A stretch of DNA of 64,000 bases from Asterella californica (taxonomy: Eukaryota > Streptophyta > Marchantiopsida > Marchantiales > Aytoniaceae), in NCBI GenBank assembly GCA_036924285.1, contig JAYKYS010000012.1, positions 8,618,001 to 8,682,000 on the forward strand, written 5' to 3'. The position numbers and the translations under genes are program-made. Positions 21,852 through 35,065 of this stretch are shown piece by piece (within the stretch, counting starts at the first letter, position 1; each line of letters starts with the position of its first letter). Below the pieces are notes generated by a model. The model did no database searches. It was not told the DNA's origin and was given only the letters and a program-made list of their open reading frames with translations.

Positions 21852-21905
21852 CTCTTAAGGTTCGGCCAGCCGTGGTCAGGACCACGGCTGGCCAAACCTT
21901 GAGAG
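21852..21905. repeat. 54-bp near-perfect palindrome
   Basis: The left arm CTCTTAAGGTTCGGCCAGCC plus GTGGTC is mirrored by GACCACGGCTGGCCAAACC plus TTGAGAG with two mismatches and a 2-nt loop (ag). A loop this short would favour a DNA cruciform over a microRNA-like hairpin. It could be the collapsed end of an inverted-repeat element. Confidence 0.9.
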
Positions 21906-24374
21906 GTATTCGATAAACCGAGCACAAACTCATGCACTGCCGAAACAACAAGTGCAACAGACTGCTATCGGAAAGAATTAATATAATTTATTACCTATTA
22001 ACCTATTCTGACAAAAGAGTAAGGGGTATAAATTAGAACTTGCTGCACTCTACCATCGGAAGATGGAGGTCCGAGAGGTGAATAATATGCATGCTTGCAC
22101 GCAAAGATATTAAATCACTCTTTGGTATCTTACAAGCTAGCTTAATTTCATATTTTGGCCACTTACTAAACTGACGTTTCGTCAACCTTGAACCCTAATC
22201 GTTGAAACGATCGTCGTAGCTTGTATCATCTACGTCACTGTAAGTGTTGACAGTTCCGTTGATATTGAAGTTCTGCTGAAAAGAAAATCTCTGTCGCAGA
22301 ACTTGTACGCACAGCCGTAAGCAGCATAACGCACTTGGTCCACCAGATTAAGAGCAGTAAATTAGGAGTCCACTTCCTGGCCATGGTCGCTTTGTTGTCC
22401 GTAAGGAGAACTAGCAGTAATATTAATGTTCAAGACGATAAAGAAGATCCCGGTTCTTGGAGAGAGAATGTGAGTGCTAGCTATGTGATGAAGATTTGCC
22501 TGGTTAAAGACTGCCTTGTAATAATACACACCAGCAACCAACCGGAGCAAGAACGGTTTCAAAATTCAGAATGGCTGGGAATGGTTTTATGCATACGGTT
22601 TTTCTCAGTGATGCGTGCATTGTGATGATCACCTTGTTCACCGAAGAGAAAAGGACTGCAACTGGTCAGCAATCGTGAGGAGAATACAAACGTAAGCAAG
22701 CTACATGAATTCATCACAACTGATTAATTCTCATGCTAAAATCTTTTTTTACCGATATCAGTTAGTTAGCAAGAACCGGTTACAGGAAGCACTCGTTTCA
22801 GACGAGTCACTGAGAAGTTCTCCTCAGTGAAAGGTGTACCCACTTTTTTCTTTTTGCAAGGACAAGGAGGAAAGGTATAGTCCCGATAATGCACTCTGAA
22901 GAGTGCATGACGCCTTTGGAGGGTTGTAGCCGAGGGGGAACAGAGGATTGAAACACTTCGTTTTTTATTGACAGAAGAGACTTGCAGATTTCGACTTGCT
23001 TTGCAAAGCTTCCGATCGCTCCATAACATTAAAGTTGTCTAAGTAACTAACTAAAATCGTGGATTTTTACATTCCATACTGTCATGATCTCTTCGGATAG
23101 TAAGGTTACGATGTGTAATCTCACAATCTCTTCAAAGAATAGTGTACGTTACAGCATTTGAAGACACGAGAAATATTCATGAGAAAACCTCACTCAAGCG
23201 ATAGTGCTTTACGAAGTCGATAAACATGTGAACGTTGCAAACCTGGTTGTCTTAGACCACAGGTCGGGGTATAAAAACCACCCATGTCACGTCATTCACG
23301 AATCCGCCACAGTAGCGAGCGAGATCCAGGCCGGACTAGGTTTCGGGAGCTCTGAGAATTCTTTCCAGTCTGTGACGTTTAAGGTTTTCACGTTTCGTGA
23401 GTGTGGAACATGAGAAAGTACTTACTGATTTTCTCTCGTTTAGAACAGACATTGGTGCGAGGGCTTTCTTTCACTATGTTTTTCATCTGGAAATCCTCTC
23501 TAGCAATCTGAGAGCTCACATTCTTGGCTGTTCGTATTTCGTGTGCTTAGCATTTATTTTTTTCGTGTTTGCATCTAGCTGTACTGTTTCTTGTTTCTAT
23601 CATTTGCACCATGGCCAGCTGCAGTCGATCGCAACCAGGGTCACAGAGAGTCTTCTCACAAGACACCTGGAATCTTCTGCATCTCGAAGTTCTTCTCGAG
23701 GATGTGTGGAAGTTCTCGTGGTCTAGTACAGAGGATGGCGGGAGGATCAGAAGATGAAAAATCATTTCTGTGGATAAGTTGCGAGTGAAGTTTCCTGAGT
23801 TTTGTGCAACTTGCGGTAAGTTTGCTGTAAAGCAAGTGTGAAAGAGCTAATACTTTGTGCAACATATTCGTTTGCAGAGACTGAAATGAAATGAAAACGC
23901 TTTTCTGTTTATAAGCAACTCACTAAAACAGTTGGTTATGTCTAGCTTACTGCTTCCACATTATCTTCAGTTAGTGGTTCAGAACACTTGGGAGTTGCCA
24001 AGAGAATCACACATAAGTTTTGTATCATAATTCGCAGTATTTTTCTTAGTTTTGTTGCGGCAATAATTCTCTTTGTGTTTTGTGTTTTTGTGAGCAATAG
24101 GCCTCCTCCTCCCTAGGACCCCTTGACTGTAGGTGTCAATGATGAGAGAGCAAAGAACTTCTGTTGGAACTAGTTCCAGTTTAAGGGGTTCAACTCCTCC
24201 CAGAAGTATTCAACTGTACTCACTTCAACTGTTTGTTGTTAGAATCTAGAAAAGTTGCTTTGAAATGCTCGGCCAAGGAAGTCAGTAAGCTATCACCTAA
24301 ATGAGTCCGAAGTTCAATCTTACGCAGCTATGTGGTTCATTCTGTATGATGGGTTGAAGGAATATATAAACATG

Positions 24375-24560
24375 TTCTATAAACCTGTCCAAACAAGTTT
24401 AGACCTGTCGAAACAAGTTTCCAAAACCCGGTTAAAGTAGGTTTCCAAAACTTGTTTTGAATCAAGTTTCTAAAACCCTAAACTTTCTAAACATGTTTCT
24501 AAAACCTCTTTTGAAATAGGTCACTTCAAACCTTAAACTTTCTAAACTAGATTGAAAATA
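24375..24560. repeat. Degenerate short repeats (CAAGTTTCCAAAAC-like)
   Basis: Variants of a 20-25-nt unit of the form AACAAGTTTCCAAAACC or CTAAACTTTCTAAA occur several times in a row about 200 bp upstream of the peroxidase start. Confidence 0.7.
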
Positions 24561-24740
24561 TTGCAGGTTAAGTATTAAAACTTCTAGAATTAACTTTGTT
24601 TTGTAAAAAATAGAAATTTTTGCCAAAGACATATGAGCTTTCACTGTTTCAGACATGCCTGTCCGTTCAAAATATAGAGAGTATTTATTGAAAACCTCCA
24701 TGGATGATAAGAAAGTTCCAAAAAACAACGATTCTCACGT

Positions 24741-26207
<1,467 letters not shown>

Positions 26208-26209
26208 TG

Positions 26210-26637
26210 TCATGAGTGATGATGTTAATACTAGAGTTAAAATTTTAAAATTTTTAAGGCAACACTACATTGATTGTGTTTTACATCTCGGATATGTCCA
26301 TGCATGTGTTCGGCAATATGTGTTTGTGATTATGCAATTTCTGGAATGTTTTGTGTAGATCACGTGCAATAGCTTGTTGAATAGGTAAAATAGAATAATG
26401 CACTGAATTTACATACGAAAAGATCTTACTGCACCTTAGACTTGGTTAAGTGCAACCAAGTGCGAAACTGTGGAATGCCCACTTGTATATTGGTAAGACA
26501 AAGAATAGGTTTGCTCTTGGGTATGACTGTTACACGTTCAAATTTTGGTTGCGAATCTTGTGAAGTATTGCACCAGAGGAAGAGGTTAAGGAGTGAAGAT
26601 CATTTAATCTTTAAGTCCATTCTGGGAATCTTCTCCT
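26210..26637. other. No gene seen
   Basis: AT-rich flank between the peroxidase pseudogene and the duplicated RSRC2 segment; nothing recognisable. Confidence 0.5.
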
Positions 26638-26757
26638 GTGGTTTTAAGTTATGTTTCAGTGAATAAAAACCTGGAGTACCTGGCTTCATGTCTTCCAATC
26701 AAAAGAAGAAGCTCCTTTGGAGAGGCAAGAAATCTGCAGCTGAGCAAGTGTTCTTTT

Positions 26758-29667
26758 TGTTAAATATCATTAGAGAGTCACATCAGAATTCTACGGAAGG
26801 TAACAAGAAAAAAGAAGGAAAAGGTGACTTTTGACATGACTTTGACGTGAGAAGCACTGTGCAGCAGTTAGGTAAGTCACTTTGAGGTGACAGCAGTTAT
26901 GTACCAATGATATATTAACCCACATTCTTTGTACAGTAGTAGGGTTGGAGGCCCTTTTTGTCTGTTCTGAAGTCTAAGTAAAGCTGTGCACATTTAGTCT
27001 CGGAATATTTCTGTGAAGTTCTCTTCTGATTAGTTTTAACAGGCTGATCTGTTATCAGTTCTAATAGGCTGGTAGCATTCTGTTGTCGGAGATAAATTCT
27101 ATATTCTGAGAGACTTGGGAGTACAGTTCTCACTTTTGTAACATGGTATCAGAGCATATACAACAGCTGTGCAGCACAAGACACCTGAAGAGACATTTAC
27201 AGGAGTGAAACCAGATTTGTCTCACTTCAAGATTTCAGCTTACATGCACGTTAATGATGAGAAGAGGCAGAAGTTGGATGCAAAATCTGAGAAGTGTATA
27301 TTTGCGGGCTATGCTGAGCAAACCAAGGATTACAAAGTATACAATCAGTCTACAAGAAAAACTCACATCAGCAGAGATGTTAGATTCTCTGAGTTACATT
27401 CTGATCAGATGGAAGGTGAGAAAGAAACTTGTGATACATTCAGATTTAAACTATCTACAAGTGAAGATCAGATTGATTCAAGATCTGATAAATCAGATAT
27501 TGAGGTGGACTTGGAGCAGTCAACATCTCTCATTAATCCTAGTGAAGAGCAAGTTGAATTTCAACCCAACTCTGAATCTGAGTTACCAAGTACTCATGAA
27601 GCTAAAGGAGATGACTTACAACATGCAGCAGATTCTCAAGTAAGGAGATAAAAAAAGGTTAGAAGACCATCATCAAGGCTTGATTATTATCATGGACTTG
27701 CTGAAAGTATTCAGGAGGATGATCCACTTACATTTGAAGAAGGTAACAAAGATCATGGTTGGAGACAAGCTATGCAAGAGGAGTACAAAATGCTACTCAA
27801 AAGTCATACATGGGATTTGGTTAAGCTACCAGGAGGAAAAAGAGCCATCCAATGCAAATGGATTTACAAAACCAAGCTACAGTCAGATGGTTCAGTTGAC
27901 AAGCTGAAAGCAAGGTTAGTAGCAAGAGGATTTCAGCAACAAGAAGAGATTGATTATGGAGAAACTTTTACACCAGTTGCAAAATGAGATTCAATCAGAC
28001 TTGTAATAGCTCTTGCTGGTAATTACCACAGAGAAATACATCAGATGGATGTGAAGTCAGCTTTCCTTCATGGAGAGTTAGAGGAAGAAGTTTACATGGC
28101 TCAACCAACTGGATTTGAAATGAAAAAGAAGAACGATCATGTGTGCATTCTCAGAAAATCCTTATATGGATTAAAGCAAACATCAAGAGTTTGATATTCT
28201 AAGAAATGAGTTTCTACACAGCCATGAACTCAGAAGATCAGAACTGGATCCAAACCTCTATGTCTTGAAAGACAATTCAAAGAGGATCATACTCATCCTA
28301 TATGTGGATGATATCTTAATCTCAGGAAGTGATAAGGAGTTGGTGCAACTACTCAAAGGAGATCTCAGCAAGAGATTTGAGATGTCTGATTTGGGTTTTG
28401 CAAGATTCTTCCTTGGTGTTGATATTTGACAGATGGAGGACTGTATTATGTTTTCTCAACAAGCATACATAAAGTCTATACTTGGAGAGTTTCAAATGGA
28501 AGACCGCAAGTCATCAGCAACACCTATGAAGCAAGAAAGTGATTTTGTGGAGACTACAGCTGAAAATATCATTGAAGAATATCTGTACAGGAAATTAATT
28601 GGTAAACTCTATATATCTCATCCACACCAGACTTGATATTTGTTATGCTATTGGGAGGCAAAGTTAATTTGTGTATTGTCCAAATTCATCTCATTGGGTT
28701 GCTGCAAAGAGAATTCTTAGATACCTGAAAGGTACGATCAATCTTGATCTTATATTTAAGGAGGGGAGAAGTGAACTTCATGGCTTCAGTGATAGTGATT
28801 GAGCAAGAGATACTAGCAGCAGAGAATCCACATCAGGTGCATGCTTCAACTTATGTTCAAGTGGAATTATCAGTTAGAGCAGCAAGAAGCAGAATACAGT
28901 AGCAAGATCTTCAAGGGGAGCTGAATACATTGCTCTTAGTGATGGTTCTATAACCTTGATATTGTTAAAGAATTTATTGCTGGAGATCAGAAAAAAGATA
29001 TCTAGACCTACAATATTACGTGTTGATAATCTGAATGCAATGTTCTTGACTAACAATACGGTTATCAGAGAAAGAACAGAAGGTTTGGAGACAAGGTTAC
29101 ATCATATCAGAGAGAAAATTGAAGCTCAGGTTGTCAAGCTGGAATATTGTCCATCGAAAGATCATTTAGCTGATATTTTTACCAAAGCCTTACCAAAGCT
29201 AAGCTTTATACATATTAGAGATTTACTAGGTATGAAAGAAGTGATGCTCTAATGAAGGAGGATGTTAAATATCATTAGAGAGCCACATCAAAACTCTGCT
29301 GAAGGCAAAAAGACAAAAAAAAGAAAAAATTGGAAGAGATAACTTGTGCCATGACTTTGTCATGAGAAGCACTGTGACAGCAATTAGGTAAGTTACTTTA
29401 AGGTGACAGCAGTTATGTACCAATAGTATATTAATCCACATTCTTTGTAGAGTAGTATGAGTGGGAGGCCCTTTCTGTCTGAACCAGTTCTGAAATCTAA
29501 GTAAAGCTGTGCATATTTCATCTCGGACTATTTCTGTTAAGTTCTCCTTCTGATTAGTTTTAACAGGCTGATCTGTTATCAGTTCTAATAGACTGGTAGC
29601 ATTCTGTTGTGGGAGATAAATTCTATATTCTGAGAGACTTGGGATTACAGTTATCAGTTTTGTAACA
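26758..29667 (+). mobile_element. Copia LTR retrotransposon, internally deleted, with both LTRs
   Basis: The 5' LTR (26758-27143, 386 bp) and 3' LTR (29263-29667, 405 bp) both begin TGTTAAATATCATTAGAGAG and end TTTTGTAACA. The perfect plant initiator-tRNA primer site TGGTATCAGAGC follows at 27144-27155, and a purine tract GAAGGAGGA precedes the 3' LTR. The element sits within duplicated RSRC2 exon/intron sequence; the flanks (CTTTT / CCTTTTT) allow an imperfect 5-bp duplication. Gag, protease and the integrase core are missing: integrase C-terminal sequence starts directly after the primer site. Confidence 0.9.
27169..29252 (+). pseudogene. Copia polyprotein remnant (integrase C-term, RT, RNase H)
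   Basis: The integrase C-terminal region reads KTPEETFTGVKPDLSHFKI and KCIFAGYAEQTKDYKVYNQ. The RT follows: KARLVARGFQQQEEIDYGET, HQMDVKSAFLHGELEEEVYM, SLYGLKQTSR, and the intact catalytic box LYVDDILIS. The RNase H part includes ALSDGS and VVKLEYCPSKDHLADIFTKA. In-frame stops occur after FTPVAK (about 27985), after TSRV (about 28191) and elsewhere; the first two sit where copia proteins have Trp, so TGG-to-TGA is likely. With frame breaks every few hundred bases it is non-functional. Confidence 0.85.
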
Positions 29668-29861
29668 CCTTTTTGAAACCTTCTGTCAGTGTCAAGTCTT
29701 TCTTACTGACCACCATTCCCTGACTGAGAGCACTTTTGCATGGCTCGATGGTATAACTGGTAGTGCAATACGGATTCTCTTACATTCATGTGTATGTGGA
29801 GATAGCATTGATATCGTAAAATGTAGAATAATTTGTCTTACATTTGCTTAAATTCGTTCAG

Positions 29862-30421
29862 GAGCCAGCCGTGGCAGCGGGAAGTAATCGTTGGTATATT
29901 GTGCATTTTCCGATCCTGATCGACAAGAAAAGTTCCACAAGCTCATGGTGAGAATAATCAATTTCGCAGCTTGTGAAATACTTGTCTGATTTCTGCTCGA
30001 ACTCTTTTTACTTATTGTTGCTAATATCTTGTGTTAAGACAAAGCGATAGCCCGAGGTAACCTTTAGAGAGAATCGTCTGTATGTGAATATGTTTGTTTT
30101 TGTTGTTAATCAAAACTTTAGCCTGGTTGTCATCGCGGTCTCTTATCTTTCTAGGTTTTCTGTGCTCTTTTCTGTGTTGTTTCACTACTTTGTTACAGGT
30201 ACCCATCGCTAACACCCCGACAGACTCTGAGTGTCCTTCACTGCCACTGGCCAATTCAGGACGTGAAGGCGGATTCCAGTGTGGAAGACAAGAGAGAAGG
30301 AGATACCGACGTCGGTTTATTTACAGAAGAGAGACAACGAGAGCTACTACAAGATCTGGAGAAGCAATTTGCTGCTGGCTTGAGGCACAGAGATGGCAAA
30401 ACTGTTGGACTCGAGTTGTGA
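29862..30421 (+). pseudogene. RSRC2-like exons 4 and 5, duplicated copy
   Basis: Exon 4 copy 29862-29946 and exon 5 copy 30260-30421 keep splice sites. Exon 4 has lost one base relative to 18841 (TTTTCCGATCC versus TTTTCCGGATCC), which shifts the frame. Exon 5 remains open: VEDKREGDTDVGLFTEERQ, then GLRHRDGKTVGLEL and a stop. The exon 3 copy (about 26656-26757) is cut at its donor by the copia insertion and lacks one G. There is no N-terminal part, so this is a dead partial copy. Confidence 0.85.
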
Positions 30422-30439
30422 AGGATGAAACTAGTTCTC

Positions 30440-31725
30440 GCTCAGTTCTTTCCCTTGTAGTCCGTATTCAGTCAATACGGTTCATCCTTGCCATCTCCGC
30501 GCAGTATAATCTACATGTACATCAAATGGATGTTAAAACTGCATTTCTGAATAGAACACTTAACGAAGAAATGTACATATGTGTTTCGGAAGGAGTGACT
30601 ACAGCAAGACGCAGCCAAGTATGCAGATTGCTTAAGACTCTCTACGGTCTTAAGCAGTCATCAAGAGAATGATACTTGATCATCGATAAATTCTTGCTTT
30701 CTCTTGGATTTGCTAAGTCCGGTGCAGACGGATTACTACCTGCATCAAAAACAACACTTCGTCATCCTTGCCCTCTACGTGGATAACATTATGATTGGCA
30801 ATAGCATTGAGACTTTATTATTCCATGTAAAAGAGAAATTGAGCTCACGGTTTAAAATGACTGACATCGGTCTAGTCCATCATTGTCTTAGCATTGAAAT
30901 TAATCGTGATCCATTTTCTAGCAGTATCAGACTAAGTCAAACTTTATATTTGACACAGAAGCTATTTCAAGTTGGTTTACAAGATTGCAAACTTGTAAGC
31001 ACCCCTCTAGTTACAGGTGAGAAACTTTTTTCGGTTGACTCTCTTGTCACTGAGGATGAGAAGAAACTATGCAATAGTCATCCTTATCAAAGTGCAACTG
31101 GCTCTATTAATTGATCTGCAGTATGCACTCGTCCTGATTTGTCTTATCCCACTTTCGTACATTCACAGTTCATGAGTAATCCTGGACCTAGACACATTGC
31201 CGTTATGAAGCAGACTTTTTGTTACATCAAGGGAACTTTGAATTTGTACCTTGAGTGTGCTCAGTCACCCTAGCCCTACTCTCTGTTCGGTTATTCCAAT
31301 GCTGACCGGAGAGGACACGCGAAGACAAGATGATCCACATCAGATCATTGTTTCAACTAATATGGAGGAGCCATCAACTGGTCCTCTAAGAGACAGAAGT
31401 CAGTAGCCCTGTCAAGCACCCAGGCATAATATGTAGCTCTTAGCACGAGCTGTTCAGAGACAATTTGGTTACGCCAGCTCCTGACTGAGGTCGGATTGCA
31501 TGACAAGGAGCCCACTGTTACGTATTGTGATAACCAAAGTGTGATGGCTCTTGTCGAGCAAGTTCCATGACCGTACGAAGCATATCGACATCCGATATCA
31601 CTTAATTAAAGATCAAGTCGTTGGAAAAGTTATAGAAGTTAGATATTGTCCTACTGAGGACATGATTGCAGATATTCTGACAAAGAGCTTACCAGCTCTC
31701 TAGTGGATTATCTACTACCAAAGCT
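30440..31725 (+). pseudogene. Copia RT/RNase H remnant with mutated catalytic box
   Basis: Visible motifs: NLHVHQMDVKTAFLNRTL, LLKTLYGLKQSSRE, LYVDNIMIGNS (the family has YVDD; the second Asp is Asn), CTRPDLSYPTFVHSQFMS, SSKRQKSVALSSTQA, DNQSVMALVEQ and YCPTEDMIADILTKSLPAL. Several in-frame stops follow residues such as SSRE and SINST. The N-terminal half of RT and everything before it are absent because of the truncation. Confidence 0.85.
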
Positions 31726-32029
31726 ATGAATGTTTTCTAGCTAATAATATTTTTATTTGAACTGTTATTGAGTGACAGTGTTAGAATATAGTGCAATATG
31801 CATATCTTTTTACAGTAACTGGTTCAGGTTATTAGGTGGTGATCTTTCGTAAGATCACCAAGGTCAAGACCAAGACTATATTATCCAGGCCCAAGATCAT
31901 TATACATTATTGAGTAATTCATTTTGCTTGGTTCCGTCTACACTCTCTTCAAGAACTATTTCACACTGTCCTTATGTAGTGACTTAGAGTTTTATCTTAA
32001 CCTATTCCACCTGTAGTACATTTCTAACA
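30446..32029 (+). mobile_element. 5'-truncated copia retrotransposon with intact 3' LTR and about 21-bp target duplication
   Basis: The element begins abruptly inside the RT gene and ends with a complete 251-bp LTR at 31779-32029 (TGTTAGAATATAG ... ATTTCTAACA). The host sequence GATGAAACTAGTTCTCGCTCA before it (30424-30444) reappears after it as GACGAGACTAGTTCTCACTTA (32030-32050), differing at four positions, all transitions. The unduplicated source locus has one copy (19360-19380), so this is a target duplication. Its length is far above the 5 bp made by copia integrase. The family differs from the 26758 element in LTR sequence. Confidence 0.8.
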
Positions 32030-32590
32030 GACGAGACTAGTTCTCACTTACTCTGGAGAGGACATTGCTGCATTTTCTTTTCGTGTACCACATATACGGG
32101 GCCGTGTGAGAATGGCATAGCAGTGCATTGTGAGCTTATATTAGCTGGCAAGCTACTCGTCAGTTTTACTTCCCGCCCATTCAGAGGGATCAGTGTCCCA
32201 TCTGAGAACATGCTGAGCGCTGGGAAGGTTGTTGCAATGATATCCGCTTTTAGCTGGTGCAGTCCCTCAGATGGTCGGTGCACCCATTGTGGATCAAGTC
32301 ACGTCTGTCAATTGCCTCTGTCATCATTGTACCTGATTCATCCGCAGAGTTTGACATTGTTGAATGCTGTCGATTTTGTTTCTCAAAAGGAAGTTGTTAT
32401 GAAGTTGCTCATTGTTTCGTTTCTCGCACGTGTGTTGTCTCTGAGATTCAAGGCATTGGGACTACTACTGTCTCTGTTCTTTTCTTTGGTCCGGAGGCAG
32501 GAAGTTGATGGCCGGCCGGAGGACAGGGAATTGGGTTCCCGCACCAAGTCCAAGGTCAATGGCATACCAGGAGATGCCTATTGCTAGGGA

Positions 32591-33640
32591 CAGATTGTCC
32601 TTCCTGATACCTCCTCTGTTGATGATCCAAGAGGTCTCGTCTCTACTTTAATTCCTGTGTACATGTGCGGAGTTGTTGCAGGAAGGGACAGTTGAGGAGC
32701 TTGAGAATTCGAAGATGGTGGCCTAGGCCTGGCAGTAGCACACCATCAAATTTGATCTGGGTGTCCAGACAAAGCAAACACTTGGGTGATGGATGCATGC
32801 TGGATTGAACGTCTTGAACATCTTCCATCAACTTCACATCGATGTCCATTGTGAGGAATCCGAACGCAATTCTCTGCATCTCGAGCGTCGGCTGGTGACG
32901 GCCGCCCATGGCCAAATGTAGTTGAGGATGTACATATTTTTAGTTATCTCTTTGTTCTAGTCGCGATCGAACCCCCAGAGAGTGGTAACGAACGGGTAAG
33001 CGCGACGCAATGGTGACGAACCACAATGAGCTCATCAAGATGTGTTTCGGGATTACTGTTCGAATTCGCACGGCCATGGAGTGGGCATGCATACGTCATT
33101 TGTCTAATACGTCGAACGTTTTGCGAACGCTCTCTGAAGCTCCCAGTCTTGTGCTTGAGCTTCTCGTATGTAGTTCCACCATGGATGGCGCCCGCGATCC
33201 TTGAAGAAGTGACCTAGCTACGAGCATGCTTGTTGCTCGACAACGGCGCCATTGTCGACCCACCTCCGACTCAGACCAGCAAAATCAACAGGAATGAAGT
33301 GAAGCCGATCGGTAAGGCAAACAAAAGTACCCCATTGTCCGGACAATGGGGTATTTCACAAAGTCATGGGTATCTCCTATGTTGTGGCGTCCGGATCCGG
33401 ACGGTCGGTCAAGAGGGCGAACTCACAACTCTGAAGGTAATTAGGATATCCAGTCCGGAAACCATCTTCAGTGACTTTATAAGCATGGCCCGTTCGTCTG
33501 ATGAGGTAGTAGTCCATAAAAATAGTCTTTATGTGATTTGAGATTGCTCGGAAGGAAGTAACGATGTATAAGTTTTGCATCTCAATATTCATTTCTTGAG
33601 CAATTCTCATAATTTCGTATACTTCGGGAATTCAAGACTT
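32591..33640. other. Unrecognised region with a 90-codon minus-strand open frame and a perfect palindrome
   Basis: On the minus strand 32915-32643 is open for 90 codons, starting MAMGGRHQPTLEM and containing CLLCLD. On the plus strand 33010-33204 is open for 64 codons. Neither resembles a family I know. GC content is higher than in the DNA to the right, so a captured or degraded gene fragment is possible. A coding function is not supported. Confidence 0.3.
33328..33353. repeat. Perfect 26-bp palindrome
   Basis: TACCCCATTGTCC is followed without a spacer by its exact reverse complement. It lies between two unrecognised stretches and could be a junction of inverted copies or a protein-binding site. 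Confidence 0.95.
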
Positions 33641-33649
33641 ATTCTTTCA

Positions 33650-33730
33650 CCTTATGTACATTCCGAAGTGTACATGGGGCTTAATATATGTTCTAACTCT
33701 TCCGGAGGGAAAGATTAGAACATATATTAA
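33650..33730. repeat. Hairpin pair, copy 1 (16-bp perfect stem, 18-nt loop)
   Basis: A small hairpin (ATGTACA, 8-nt loop TTCCGAAG, TGTACAT; 33654-33675) is followed by a larger one: TTAATATATGTTCTAA at 33681-33696 pairs perfectly with 33715-33730. A related pair lies at 42977-43088 with different but still complementary arms. In both, the minus strand continues into a short open frame (starting near 33610 here) and the plus-strand flank has a CTCTATTTATGAG-like motif. Confidence 0.8.
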
Positions 33731-35065
33731 TGTCCTTATAAAATATCGCAATCTGAGAATTATGGTCTCTGTCTTATCCTCCCAGTAACGCATCAGCCCA
33801 GACTCTATTTATGAGTTACTTCCTGCTGAGTTAACTACTCCTAGACTGTTAACATAAGTCACTTATGAATTTATTTAATTTTTCATAATATTTTATTATA
33901 AAATAATTTTATAATATTTACACATTTTCTGATAAGAGAAAATAAAATTCACTGTACAAGTCCTTTGGAGATGCTTATTTAGTCCCAAATCTTTTCTAAA
34001 GTTATAGAGTATCCTTTCTATCATGGATTTACTTCCATTCATGAAGCAAGAAGAATAGGTATAGATTTTTACGACGAGTTTGCTATAAATATGAGTTCTA
34101 TCATTCTCTTCAAATTCTTTATAAATATAATTCTAGAGTTCAGCCTTTCGATAGAGACTATAGACTCCAATTCTTTGAGATAGAGATCTGGAATAATAGA
34201 TGTATAACAACTACTAAGGTGGATATCTATAATGTATTTGTTTTCTCCTAAGAGAGATTTACCTAAGTAAGAATAAAATTCCTCCCTAATGATGACGTTT
34301 GGTATTATTCATGGACTTACCATACAGTTATAACTTCCTTCATTATTCGTTCTTGATATCTTAAAGAAGAATCTTTTACATCCTTGAAATACTTGTCTAA
34401 TAATGTATTGATATCCTTAGACAATTTATTAAGTTGTTGTTTAAGAAGAGTCTTTAGGAGTGATAATTCTTGTAAAGATTCTTAATGAGATATGGATATT
34501 GTTGATTCCTTTCAATCATCATCTTTTTGCAAGAAATTGGAACAGGATTCTCTAATGTGACCTCCTTAACATTATTGTTTCCGGATGGAATATCATGTGT
34601 TTCCTGGATAAGTCAAGCTCCGTACTAATTATCATAGTTATAAACATTATCTTTAATCTTTATTCCTTTTATATAAATCCCTCCATACCTTCTTAATTAT
34701 TCAACTTTGGAACCTAAAGTTGAAGATTCCACACAAGTTCATAAGAGAATCTCTTATGAACTAAAGGTCACATATCTTTCTTTTCAGCCCACATTCTATA
34801 AGTTGGATAAATAATTTTCCGACGAGATATCTCAAGGCTAGTCCTTGTATTGAAACCTTTGATTTTGATCCAATATATGCAACTTCTCCTTCTTCTATTT
34901 CTTCTTTAATCCAAGATATTATCTTGGATGAAAGAAGAACCAAACTTGAGTTATCTTGAATTCCACGAGGTCGTAGGATCCACGAGGCCGCATGTGGATC
35001 GCATGACTAGGTCCTACAGCCTAGAGGAAGTGTCCAATCTGAAGAGAGAAGAGAGTGTGCGGAGG
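33731..35065. other. AT-rich region, no gene seen
   Basis: Long A/T-rich tracts (for example TTTATAATATTTACAC near 33910) with only short open frames on either strand. The frame at 34943-34761 (minus) resembles nothing known to me. Confidence 0.5.

Larger units (their letters stand above)
19359..24740. other. Intergenic region without recognisable genes
   Basis: The first 550 bp (to about 19910) are the 3' flank of the RSRC2-like gene and are conserved at roughly 95 percent by eye in the duplicate at 32033-32590. A 28-bp direct duplication (GGGAAAGCTGTRCTCTTGG...) is at about 21157-21212. Short open frames such as 21433-21663 resemble no family I know. No RNA gene is seen. Confidence 0.5.
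26638..32590 (+). repeat. Duplicated 3' segment of the RSRC2-like locus (source 18493-19910), split by two copia insertions
   Basis: Sequence of 18493-19910 is found here in the same order and orientation as three pieces: 26638-26757, 29668-30445 and 32030-32590. The gaps are filled by a copia element with both LTRs (26758-29667) and a 5'-truncated copia element (about 30446-32029). Identity of the non-coding 3' flank is roughly 95 percent by eye over 180 bp. The duplicated part holds exons 3-5 and downstream DNA but not exons 1-2. Confidence 0.9.
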
